DNA of 64,000 nt from UBA1930 sp943368475 (lineage in GTDB: Bacteria; Bacteroidota; Bacteroidia; Chitinophagales; Chitinophagaceae): NCBI GenBank assembly GCA_943368475.1, contig CALRLF020000002.1, positions 1 to 64,000 of the forward strand, in the 5' to 3' direction. Positions 9,101 to 17,371 of this stretch are shown one piece after another. The notes beneath the pieces were generated by a model. That model had not been told where the DNA came from, ran no database searches, and worked only from the letters and a program-made list of their open reading frames with translations. The translations under genes and the position numbers were made by a program. The first letter of the stretch is position 1; every line of letters begins with the position of its first letter.

Positions 9101-11019
9101 GGAGGGTTGCTTTGCAAGGGATTAATCAACATTGGAATAATTTCTCTTTCACTTATAAAAATATTCCAAATACAGGTTTTGAACAACAACATTTTTACCA
9201 ACATACCAGCAGTGCATTAGATAGAATTTATTTAGATAGTACATCAAGAAGATTTGAGTTTAAGAATAAACCCAATAACTTGTTTATGGTGCATTCTATT
9301 TATCCTTATAGTGGTACAGAAGATCAGCAATTTAGTATTCAGGTAAATGGGTCAGGCATTATTGCCAGTGCATGTTTAGGTCAATCGGTGATTATAAATG
9401 TGTTTGATACCCTTACTTTCAAACCTTGGGAAAATTTGACAAATCCATTTGGAGCTGAGCCAACTTGCGATAACAATAGAAAATACAATTTCGAATATCA
9501 TTATATTGATAGCATTGGAAGAAATAATGCCAAACAATTTTTGGAGTCTATTCCAAACGGAATGTTAGTGGCTGTTAGATTGGTATATGATGGAGATGTA
9601 GTTTGGGCAAATGAATGGGCCGATGATACGTTGGTATATGGAGCTAATAATACATTGTATCATTTTCTTAAAAATCAGGGTTTGCCAATAGATTCATTTA
9701 ATAGCCCTAGAACTTTTGGTATTGTATTTAAAAAGAATGATGTAAGCCGTTTTGCACCACAATATCAATTTAGTAATGGTTTATACGATAGGGTGGTAAT
9801 GAGTGTAGATTATGATGCAAAAGATACGTTGGGTTATATTACTTCACCAAAATTTGGTCCAGCTAAAACTTGGAAAAATGTAAAATGGAGTGGTGCTGGC
9901 AATGCCAATAATTTTGCTTCATTAAAAGTATTGGGTATTGGTGCAACAGGCACGGAGACTACTTTATTTACTTTAGATACTTTACAAACCAATGTAGATA
10001 TTAGTTCTGTTAATGCAACACAGTATCCATTCATTAAATTAAAAATGACCAATCAGGATTCGATAACAGCGAAACCTTATCAATTACAAAAATGGAGTGT
10101 AGAATATGATGCAGTACCTGAAGGTGCAGTTGCTCCAAACTTATATTTCAATATCCCAGATTCCGCTGGTATTGCCACCTCTTTTGCAAACGATACTTTA
10201 AAAGGTGGACTTGCATTTAAAAATGTAAGTAAAGTTAATTTCGATAGTTTAACAGTTAAGCTAGTATTGCATAATGAGCGTTTGGGTAACACGTATACAT
10301 TTAATCTACCTAAAACAAAAGTGCTGTTGGCTGGTGATACATTACATGTAAATTTTGCTCAAAATATAGCTGCTTTGCCACAGGATAATTATAATTTATA
10401 TTTAGTGGTAAACGAAAATGCCAATCAACCAGAACAATACCATTTCAATAATTTTATTTACAAGTATGTGTATTTGAAAACCAACTTAATTGTTCCTGTT
10501 CATTTATTAAACTTTACTGCCCAACCAAAAGAAAATATTGTACAACTAAACTGGGAGGTAACCAATGAAATTAATTTAGCTAATTATATTGTTGAACATA
10601 GTGCCAATGGTGTAACCTTTAATAATATAACTGTGGTTAACGCAAAAGCGATATCAGGAAATATTACTTACAGTTTCTTACATAAAAATCCAATTGTTGG
10701 CAATAATTATTACCGTCTTAAAATGGTAAATGTTGATGGTTCATTTACCTATTCTCCTGTTAGAGTAATTAACTTTAGCAAATCGATTTCTGTATCAGTA
10801 TTTCCAAACCCTGCCAGCAGTATTTTAAACGTTGTAGTGGTAAAATCTGACAATAAAACAAACAAAGTTTACTTATACAACAACATTGGACAATGTTTGC
10901 TAACTAAAAATTTTACTACAAGCACCCAATTAGATGTAAATAGTTTAGCAGCTGGTTCGTATTTAGTAAGGGTAGATGATGGAACGGACACTAAAACATT
11001 TACAATACAAAAGAAATAA
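6133..11019 (+). CDS. Large C25 (gingipain-like) cysteine peptidase with T9SS sorting domain, PorU2-like
   Basis: A 1628-residue secreted protein starting at MKKLILLLLVIGTFKNVTAQ; an in-frame ATG at 6109 would add eight residues in front of this signal peptide. The N-terminal third contains PorU-type segments (YIEFWGEVNDG). The C25 caspase-like domain has its catalytic dyad His656 (YFGHSSATNLDFN) and Cys686 (FIVNGCDAGN). CARDB/Ig-like beta domains follow from about 800. The C-terminus (about 1553-1628, VFPNPASSIL to the terminal QKK) is a type A T9SS sorting domain. Family members include the T9SS sortase PorU, but that is usually near 1100-1200 residues; the length fits proteins annotated as PorU2. 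It is paralogous to the gene at 12241 and is separated from it only by a PorV/PorQ-type gene. Confidence 0.88.
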   Translation: MKKLILLLLVIGTFKNVTAQLYRNEWIDYNKNYYKFKVNFGNDPVTLQPIKKKLVRLTQPNLLANGLGTISADHFQLFRNGVEVPIYTSVATGTFGTNDYIEFWGEVNDGKLDADLYRTPDNQLSDIWSLQEDAGTYFLTVNTVGGNKRLTTTVNDVANTTLEPTVYFMNTVAYTQRQRRNEGFAAQAALPLYSSSYDRGEGFTTRPIRPIGSDCGQVSFTITFNNLKPYLAGPSMILRVNAVGNANNARTVLVRLNGDTVSNFQMDYFYDAKIEEYGIPVNKIASGTASLVHINQSPVSCDEFRLAKDELVYPRSLDGNNQTSLALKLPASGVGHYLKFYNFNKGGTLPVLYDLTNGKRYLGDTTITDTIRFVTEASFTASDLVLVQSSLSEALSITTLTQKTFVNYSLAANQGDYLIVSNPLIYGSGGNNYVEQYKQYRTSLSGGGFNAKVVDINDITDQFAYGVNKHPLSIRNFLRYARANFANAPKFIFIIGKGLNYLEFKSNEGAADIEYQNLVPTWGHPASDNLLAAESNNSAVPATAIGRLSAISAEEVGDYLLKVKQYDSLQNSPINTVESKAWMKNVLQVVGANDRSIGLQLDNYMNKYKRIIQDTSVGAFAKNYDKIADPSAYTQSLKDFKNTIETGASLITYFGHSSATNLDFNLNNPDAYNNQFKYPLFIVNGCDAGNMFMYESQRLSLKTTISEKFVLAPQRGAIGYLSTTNYGVVNYLDTFTTKFYRSMSTTEYNKSFGEVVQSGINNVLLATGSNDFFARFHSEQFTFHGDPAIKLNGYNQPDFVIEAAQISVSPSFVSVANDSFYVKVKLYNIGKKVNDSISFRLTRQFPSGNTVTVFTKNIAALAAVDSLTIALPIVANRDRGDNIITASIDYTGSIAEISETNNTATVTVNVREEELIPIYPYNYAIVNNATFKFAASTANPFALSKTYIIEVDTTAFFNSPLKYTQTKTIVGGVVEFDNGLSLQSNTTYYWRVALQGINQHWNNFSFTYKNIPNTGFEQQHFYQHTSSALDRIYLDSTSRRFEFKNKPNNLFMVHSIYPYSGTEDQQFSIQVNGSGIIASACLGQSVIINVFDTLTFKPWENLTNPFGAEPTCDNNRKYNFEYHYIDSIGRNNAKQFLESIPNGMLVAVRLVYDGDVVWANEWADDTLVYGANNTLYHFLKNQGLPIDSFNSPRTFGIVFKKNDVSRFAPQYQFSNGLYDRVVMSVDYDAKDTLGYITSPKFGPAKTWKNVKWSGAGNANNFASLKVLGIGATGTETTLFTLDTLQTNVDISSVNATQYPFIKLKMTNQDSITAKPYQLQKWSVEYDAVPEGAVAPNLYFNIPDSAGIATSFANDTLKGGLAFKNVSKVNFDSLTVKLVLHNERLGNTYTFNLPKTKVLLAGDTLHVNFAQNIAALPQDNYNLYLVVNENANQPEQYHFNNFIYKYVYLKTNLIVPVHLLNFTAQPKENIVQLNWEVTNEINLANYIVEHSANGVTFNNITVVNAKAISGNITYSFLHKNPIVGNNYYRLKMVNVDGSFTYSPVRVINFSKSISVSVFPNPASSILNVVVVKSDNKTNKVYLYNNIGQCLLTKNFTTSTQLDVNSLAAGSYLVRVDDGTDTKTFTIQKK

Positions 11020-11087
11020 TTGAAATACATGTAGCTTTAATGTAGAGCATTTTTTGTACTTCGTTTGTTTCATATTATCTTAAACGC

Positions 11088-12194
11088 ATGAAATTGTATT
11101 TTAAAATTATAGCAGTTGGTTTTTGCTGGATAATTTCCCAAAAAGCAAATGCACAATTCAGAAAATATTCGAACGAATTTTTGAATATTGGTGCTGGGGC
11201 AAGAGGTCTTGGAATGGGTGGGGCACAGGTTGCTACTGCCGCTGATGCAACTGCTGGCTATTGGAACCCAGCTGGATTAATTGCTGTTAAGGATAATCCA
11301 TCTTTGGTTGTTATGCATGCAGAGTATTTTGCTGGCATAGGAAAATATGATTTTGCTGCTTTGGCAATGCCATCTAAAAATGGCAATAGAACATTGGGCA
11401 TTAGTTTTTTGCGTTTTGCGGTGGATGATATTCCCAACACGTTATATTTAATTGAACCTGATGGTTCGCCCAATTATAATAATATTACCAGCTTTTCATC
11501 TGCCGATTATGCAGTATTATTAAGCTATTCTCAAGTATTGAAAAAGAAAGACAATCTTTTTATTAGTATCGGTGGAAATGCCAAAATTATTCATCGCACA
11601 GTGGGCAGTTTTGCGAAAGCCTGGGGATTTGGATTAGATGCTGGCATTCAAATTAAAAAAGATAAATGGTTGTTTGGTTTAACTGCAAGAGATGTAACCA
11701 CTACATTTAATGCATGGTCTTTTTCCTTTAATGAAAGAGAAAAAGAGGTGTTGTATCTTACCAATAATGATATCCCAACAAAAAGTACTGAAATGACTGC
11801 TCCACGTTTAATTGCAGCCGTAGGAAAGAACTTTAAGTTTAACGATAAGTTCAGTTTATTGGCAGAAGCTAATTTGCATTTTACATTTGATGGGAGACGT
11901 AATACAGTTATCAGCACAAATCCAATTAGCATCGATCCCAATATTGGATTAGAAGCCAACATAAACAATAGTGTTTTCTTAAGAGCTGGTATTTCTAATT
12001 TTCAAAAAGCATTGGCCGATGGTGATACGACCAATCAAAAGAAAGTGTGGATTTACCAACCAAGCTTTGGTGCAGGGTTTAAGTTTGGCAATGTTGGTAT
12101 CGATTACGCATTTACCAATTTAGCCAATCAAAGTAATCCTTTGTATACACATATTTTTAGTTTAAGAATCGACTTGGTAAAGAAAGAAAAATAG
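11088..12194 (+). CDS. PorV/PorQ family outer-membrane protein (T9SS-associated)
   Basis: A 368-residue protein with a signal peptide (MKLYFKIIAVGFCWIISQKANA). Right after it comes the family signature FLNIGAGARGLGMGGAQVA and AGYWNPAGL. The rest is made of alternating beta strands as expected of a FadL-like 14-stranded barrel. PorV shuttles T9SS cargo from the translocon to the PorU sortase in Porphyromonas; PorQ helps link the attachment complex. Which of the two this resembles more cannot be settled by eye. It lies 68 bp after one C25 peptidase gene and 46 bp before the other, which points to a role with these two proteins. Confidence 0.88.
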   Translation: MKLYFKIIAVGFCWIISQKANAQFRKYSNEFLNIGAGARGLGMGGAQVATAADATAGYWNPAGLIAVKDNPSLVVMHAEYFAGIGKYDFAALAMPSKNGNRTLGISFLRFAVDDIPNTLYLIEPDGSPNYNNITSFSSADYAVLLSYSQVLKKKDNLFISIGGNAKIIHRTVGSFAKAWGFGLDAGIQIKKDKWLFGLTARDVTTTFNAWSFSFNEREKEVLYLTNNDIPTKSTEMTAPRLIAAVGKNFKFNDKFSLLAEANLHFTFDGRRNTVISTNPISIDPNIGLEANINNSVFLRAGISNFQKALADGDTTNQKKVWIYQPSFGAGFKFGNVGIDYAFTNLANQSNPLYTHIFSLRIDLVKKEK

Positions 12195-12240
12195 AGATAG
12201 AATTATTGAACTTCTAATAACGAACTTTATAATAATATTT

Positions 12241-15200
12241 ATGCGTAAGCTGTTTTTTTTATTGCTTTTAATCAATACAACAGTTTTGGTTCAGGCACAG
12301 AACTATAATAATGAGTGGATTGATTATAGTAAAACTTATTATAAGTTTAAAGTGGGTTCAACTGGTTTGCATAGAATCAATCAAATAACATTACCTGCAG
12401 CTATAGCTTCAACACCAGCACAAAATTTTCAGCTATGGAGAAATGGTGTTCAAATTCCTATATACACGAGTGTTGCTACTGGTGCACTTCCAAATGATGG
12501 TTACATTGAATTTTGGGGTGAAAAAAATGATGGACAAGCAGATAAAGTATTATATAGAAACAGTACTTTCCAATTATCTGATAAAATAAGTTTACAAACT
12601 GATACAGCTGTTTTTTTCCTAACAGTAAATACTAATACGGTAAATAATTTACGTTATACGAATGCCCTGAATAATGTTGCTGCAAACACGCTCAATCCGG
12701 AGCCTTTTTTTAATTATACACAACGTTTTGATTTTAAAGAGCAAATTGCTAGAGGGTATGGAGAAAATGTTGGTGAAAGAGTTACGTCATCTTCTTACGA
12801 TGTTGGAGAAGGCTGGGGTACAAGAGATATTTATCAATCTAGTCCCTATATATTTTCAGCCAATAACTTGTATCCTTATACTACAGGTTCATCTGGTTCA
12901 GTAAGCATGGGTGTAAACGGAGTTTCTTATTCATCGAGAAACGTTTCATTTAAACTAAATAACACTGCTGTCATTAATAACCAACTATTAAATAATCAGG
13001 AGTCAAAAGTATTTAATGCAACAGTTCCTGTTACTGCAATTTCAAATACATCTAACGAATTTAAAATCGAGATTGTTCCAATTGCCTCAGGTGATAATGT
13101 AAACAGAATTTATGCAGCTTATCTTGCAATAACCTATCCTCGTTTATTCAACTTTAATAACGCTACAAATTTCTCTTTTACTTTACCTGCAAGCACTAAC
13201 TCATTGGGGTCTTACATTGAGATTACCAATTTTAATAGTACTTCTCCTCCTGTTTTATATGATTTAACCAACAAAACAAGGTATGTTGCTGTTGTTTCAA
13301 GTGGTTTAATAAAGTTTGCTTTGCCTTTCTCTGCAATTGAAAGAAATTTTGTATTGGTGAGTCAAGATAACGCTGCAATCACTGCTGTGAGTAGTTTGCA
13401 AACTAAAACTTTTGTAAACTATGCTACTGTTGCCAATCAAGGTAATTACTTAATTGTTTCTAATAAAATATTGGGACTAAATACTGGCGAAGCAGTTGAT
13501 TTATTTAAACAATACCGGGCATCAATTGCTGGTGGAAGTTTTAATGCAAAAGTGTATGATATTGATGAATTAACAGATCAGTTTGCTTTTGGTATTAAAA
13601 AACATCCTATAGCAGTTAAAAATTTTGTTCGTTATGCCAAGCAAAATTTTACGACTAACCCAACACATTTGTTTATAATAGGTAAAGCAGTTGCGTATGA
13701 TGAATACCGATTAAACGAAAGTAGCAGTTTTGCAGATAAATTAAATTTAGTACCCACTTTTGGTTGGCCTGCATCCGATTTTTTATTAGCTTCTGATGGT
13801 ATTAATCCTGCTCCTTTGTTAATGACAGGACGTTTGTCGGCTGTCAGCTCTAACGAAGTGAATTTGTATTTGCAAAAAGTAAAAGAATACGAATTGCAAG
13901 CTGCAAGCACAACACAAACCATTGCCAATAAACTTTGGATGAAACATGTAATAAATGTTGCAGGTAGCAATGATCCTTCGATAAAGCCCCTATTAATTAA
14001 TTACTTAGATGGATATAAGGCAACATTAAAAGATACTTTGTATGGAGCTGGTATAGCAGATTTTTATACTCAAGCGACACCAGATGAGATTGATAGAATG
14101 AAACAGAACTTTGCTAACGGCTTTTCGTTAATGACTTATTTTGGGCATAGTGCTGCTACCCAATTAGATTATAATTTAAACAATCCAATGGATTACACCA
14201 ATATTGGTAAGTATCCTTTGTTTTGTTTAAATGGTTGTAATGCTGGTAATTTTTTCGACTATGATACTGCTCGATTATCCAATATTACTTCTTTCTCAGA
14301 AAAATTTGTGTTGGTTGGTCAGCGTGGCTCAATTGGTGTAATAGCTAGCTCTCATTTTGGACTTACTGGTTATTTAGATACTTACACTACTGATTTATAT
14401 AAATCAATAAGCAATGCAGCAGGCTACAATAATTATATTGGCAAAAATATGTTGGATGCAGTTGCTAGATTAAACGGCAATGACTTTTTTGCACGTATGC
14501 ATGCTGAACAGTTTTTATTGCATGGTGATCCTGCTATTAAAGTATATGCATCGAACAAGCCTGACTTTGTTGTTGAAGATCAAACAGTAAGTGTCACTCC
14601 ATCTGTATTGTCGGTAGCTGATACCAAGTTTACTTTAAAAACTAAAATATATAATTTAGGTAAAGTTCAAGCTTCAAGAGCTGCAGCTGGTGGCGACTCA
14701 TTACAAGTAACAATTAAGTGGCAACATGGTGATGGTTCGACTGAATATTTATATAGAAAGTTTTTAAAGCCATCTATTCGTTATGCCGATTCAATCGAAA
14801 TGGAAGTGCCAATCGTTCCAACAAGAGACAAAGGAAATAATTGTATTACTATCTTATTAGACAGCTTAAATCAGTATGATGAATTAAGTGAAACCAATAA
14901 CAGCATTAATAAATGTTTTTTCATTTTTGATGATGATGTGAAACCTGTTTATCCAACAGCATTTGCAATAACCAATAAAAGTACAGGTAAATTGTTTGCA
15001 TCTACAGCCAATCCATTGGCATCATCTCGTCAATATATAATGGAAATGGATACAACCGAATTGTTTAATTCTTCGTTCAAAATTTCGAGAACCGTTACAG
15101 GCTCAGGCGGAGTGTTAGAATTTGATCCACAAATAACCTATAGAGATTCTATTGTTTATTATTGGAGGGTTGCACCAGTACCTACGTCGGGATTATACAG

Positions 15201-17340
15201 ATGGAATACCAGTAGTTTTGTTTACTTAAATGGAACAGAAGAAGGGTATAATCAATCACATTTATATCAACATTTTAAAAGTATTGGAGAGCGTATTAAG
15301 TTAGATAGTTTTTCAAGGCAATGGAACTTTGGCTCAGCAGCAACAAATATTACAGTAACGCAAGGGGTTTATCCTTATACAGATTACGATGCGGATTTTT
15401 CTATATACAAAAATGGATTAGGTATTATTAATAGCGGTTGTGAAGGCTATTCTGTTCGTTGGACTTTGTTTGATGCAGTTACGTTTAAGCCTTATTACAA
15501 TCAGACAGTTCCTGCACTTGATTCTTTAGGTGTTTCTGGTGGCTTTATGGGTAGTAGTGCAATAAATTGTAATAAAAGGGGCAGACAATTTAATTTCGAA
15601 TTTAGATACAACAGTTTGGCTGACAGAAATAAAATGAGGGATTTTATCAACTGGATTCCTAATGGAGTAATTGCTGTTGCAAGATTAAATTTAGACCAAC
15701 CATTTGATGCAAATCCTGTATCAATTTGGAAGGCTGATGCAACTTCTAATGGTTCTTTAAACAATACATTATATGGTAAATTAGTTGAAAGCGGATTCAC
15801 GTCAATAGATTCATTTAATTATCCAAGGCCTTGGGTGTTTATGTTCAAGAAAAATACAAATACATTTTCACCAAAATGGAAGTTTGGCTTTAATGTAACT
15901 GATGTAGCACATTTAGATGCTGTTATTTCTTCCAGTGATACATTGGGTTATATTACTTCTCCAGTTTTTGGTCCAGCAAAAGCATGGAAATTATTGAAAT
16001 GGAGAGGAGCTGCAGCTGAAACTACAGTTGGTGATATTCCAACAGTAAATGTTATAGGTGTAAATTCTGCTGGTGCGGAAACTGAGCTTTTTGCAAACAT
16101 CAATTTAACGCAGCAGGATTTAGTATTAACCTCTGTAAATGCAACAACATATCCTTATTTGAAAATAAAAATGGCCAATAGAGATGCTGTAAACTTAACT
16201 CCGTATCAATTAAGATATTGGCGTTTAATTGCTGATATGGTACCAGAAGGTGCATTGGCTCCAAACATTAAATACACTTTTAAAGACAGTTTAGAAGCTG
16301 GCGAAAAACTGAATGTTGCTATAGCCTTTAAAAATATAAGTAATGTTAGTTTTACAGATAGTATTAAGGTTAACATGCAGGTATTTAACAGCGGTAATGT
16401 TATTAATACAATTACAACTGCAAAACTTAAAAAGCCTTTGATTGCTGGTGATACAGCTACAGTTGTAGCATCTATTCCTACAGAAGGTTTTGTTGGCAAT
16501 AACACATTGTTTGTAGATATAAACCCTGAAAATGATCAGTTAGAACAAACACATTTCAACAACTTCTTGTATAAGAATTTTTATGTAAATGCAGATAAAA
16601 TTAGCCCTATAGTCGATGTAACATTCGATGGGGTGCATATATTAAATGGTGATATTGTTTCTGCAAAACCAGCAATAAGAATCAATTTAAAAGATGAATC
16701 AAAATTTCTGGCATTGAATGATACAGCTGGTGTTACAGTACAGTTACGTTATCCTGATTATACAGTAAAACGTTTTAGATACGGAACTGATACATTACGA
16801 TTTACGCCAGCCAATTTAAGTGGCACAAACAATACAGCTATAACAGAGTTTACTCCAATGCTTAGTCAAGATGGAGAATATGAATTGTTTGTAAAAGGAA
16901 AAGATATGAGTGGCAATAGTGCTGGTGCTCAAGAATACAGAGTAACATTTAATGTTAACAATACACCTGCTATTTCTGAGGTATTCAATTATCCAAATCC
17001 ATTCACTACTTCAACTGCATTTGTATTTACATTAACTGGAACGAAATTGCCTTCGAATATTCGAATTCAAATTTTAACTGTTACTGGTAAGGTGGTAAAG
17101 GAAATTAATAAAGATGAACTAGGTCCTTTGCATATAGGCAGAAATATTACAGATTATAAATGGGATGGAAGCGATATGTATGGGCAGAAATTGGCCAATG
17201 GAGTGTATTTGTATAGAATTATTACCAATTTAGAAGGCAACAGTTTAGAGAAGTTTGACTTAAAAGATGCCAGTGGCGATAAAATAAAGACCGACAAATA
17301 TTTTAAAGGCGGATATGGCAAAATGTATTTAATGCGATAA
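12241..17340 (+). CDS. Second large C25 cysteine peptidase with FlgD-like C-terminus, PorU2-like
   Basis: A 1699-residue paralogue of the gene at 6133, with signal peptide MRKLFFLLLLINTTVLVQAQ. Segment order matches: N-terminal beta region (YIEFWGEKNDGQAD), C25 domain with His636 (YFGHSAATQLDYN) and Cys666 (CLNGCNAGNFFDYD), CARDB-like repeats, then an Ig-like region. The C-terminus differs: from about residue 1581 it has a FlgD-like beta sandwich (FNYPNPFTTSTAFVFTL, then YKWDGSDMYGQKLANGVYLY) and ends KYFKGGYGKMYLMR rather than in a type A domain. This layout matches what is commonly annotated as PorU2. It probably works at the cell surface. A bidirectional terminator follows directly. Confidence 0.87.
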   Translation: MRKLFFLLLLINTTVLVQAQNYNNEWIDYSKTYYKFKVGSTGLHRINQITLPAAIASTPAQNFQLWRNGVQIPIYTSVATGALPNDGYIEFWGEKNDGQADKVLYRNSTFQLSDKISLQTDTAVFFLTVNTNTVNNLRYTNALNNVAANTLNPEPFFNYTQRFDFKEQIARGYGENVGERVTSSSYDVGEGWGTRDIYQSSPYIFSANNLYPYTTGSSGSVSMGVNGVSYSSRNVSFKLNNTAVINNQLLNNQESKVFNATVPVTAISNTSNEFKIEIVPIASGDNVNRIYAAYLAITYPRLFNFNNATNFSFTLPASTNSLGSYIEITNFNSTSPPVLYDLTNKTRYVAVVSSGLIKFALPFSAIERNFVLVSQDNAAITAVSSLQTKTFVNYATVANQGNYLIVSNKILGLNTGEAVDLFKQYRASIAGGSFNAKVYDIDELTDQFAFGIKKHPIAVKNFVRYAKQNFTTNPTHLFIIGKAVAYDEYRLNESSSFADKLNLVPTFGWPASDFLLASDGINPAPLLMTGRLSAVSSNEVNLYLQKVKEYELQAASTTQTIANKLWMKHVINVAGSNDPSIKPLLINYLDGYKATLKDTLYGAGIADFYTQATPDEIDRMKQNFANGFSLMTYFGHSAATQLDYNLNNPMDYTNIGKYPLFCLNGCNAGNFFDYDTARLSNITSFSEKFVLVGQRGSIGVIASSHFGLTGYLDTYTTDLYKSISNAAGYNNYIGKNMLDAVARLNGNDFFARMHAEQFLLHGDPAIKVYASNKPDFVVEDQTVSVTPSVLSVADTKFTLKTKIYNLGKVQASRAAAGGDSLQVTIKWQHGDGSTEYLYRKFLKPSIRYADSIEMEVPIVPTRDKGNNCITILLDSLNQYDELSETNNSINKCFFIFDDDVKPVYPTAFAITNKSTGKLFASTANPLASSRQYIMEMDTTELFNSSFKISRTVTGSGGVLEFDPQITYRDSIVYYWRVAPVPTSGLYRWNTSSFVYLNGTEEGYNQSHLYQHFKSIGERIKLDSFSRQWNFGSAATNITVTQGVYPYTDYDADFSIYKNGLGIINSGCEGYSVRWTLFDAVTFKPYYNQTVPALDSLGVSGGFMGSSAINCNKRGRQFNFEFRYNSLADRNKMRDFINWIPNGVIAVARLNLDQPFDANPVSIWKADATSNGSLNNTLYGKLVESGFTSIDSFNYPRPWVFMFKKNTNTFSPKWKFGFNVTDVAHLDAVISSSDTLGYITSPVFGPAKAWKLLKWRGAAAETTVGDIPTVNVIGVNSAGAETELFANINLTQQDLVLTSVNATTYPYLKIKMANRDAVNLTPYQLRYWRLIADMVPEGALAPNIKYTFKDSLEAGEKLNVAIAFKNISNVSFTDSIKVNMQVFNSGNVINTITTAKLKKPLIAGDTATVVASIPTEGFVGNNTLFVDINPENDQLEQTHFNNFLYKNFYVNADKISPIVDVTFDGVHILNGDIVSAKPAIRINLKDESKFLALNDTAGVTVQLRYPDYTVKRFRYGTDTLRFTPANLSGTNNTAITEFTPMLSQDGEYELFVKGKDMSGNSAGAQEYRVTFNVNNTPAISEVFNYPNPFTTSTAFVFTLTGTKLPSNIRIQILTVTGKVVKEINKDELGPLHIGRNITDYKWDGSDMYGQKLANGVYLYRIITNLEGNSLEKFDLKDASGDKIKTDKYFKGGYGKMYLMR

Positions 17341-17342
17341 AC

Positions 17343-17371
17343 AAAAAAGGAAAGCTAAGCTTTCCTTTTTT
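17343..17371. terminator. Bidirectional terminator between C25 peptidase and polX
   Basis: Stem GGAAAGC (17349-17355), loop TAA, GCTTTCC (17359-17365), flanked by an A-run (17343-17348) and a T-run (17366-17371), so it can serve both convergent genes. The polX stop codon lies inside the hairpin. Confidence 0.85.

Noticed and set aside
7152..10292. Several 66-106 codon antisense frames inside the C25 peptidase genes
   Set aside because: They are shadows in AT-rich coding DNA; the plus-strand frame is continuous and has clear domains.
6133..11019. Canonical T9SS sortase PorU
   Set aside because: The C25 domain fits, but the protein is several hundred residues longer than typical PorU and has a close paralogue two genes on, so only a PorU2-like label is used.
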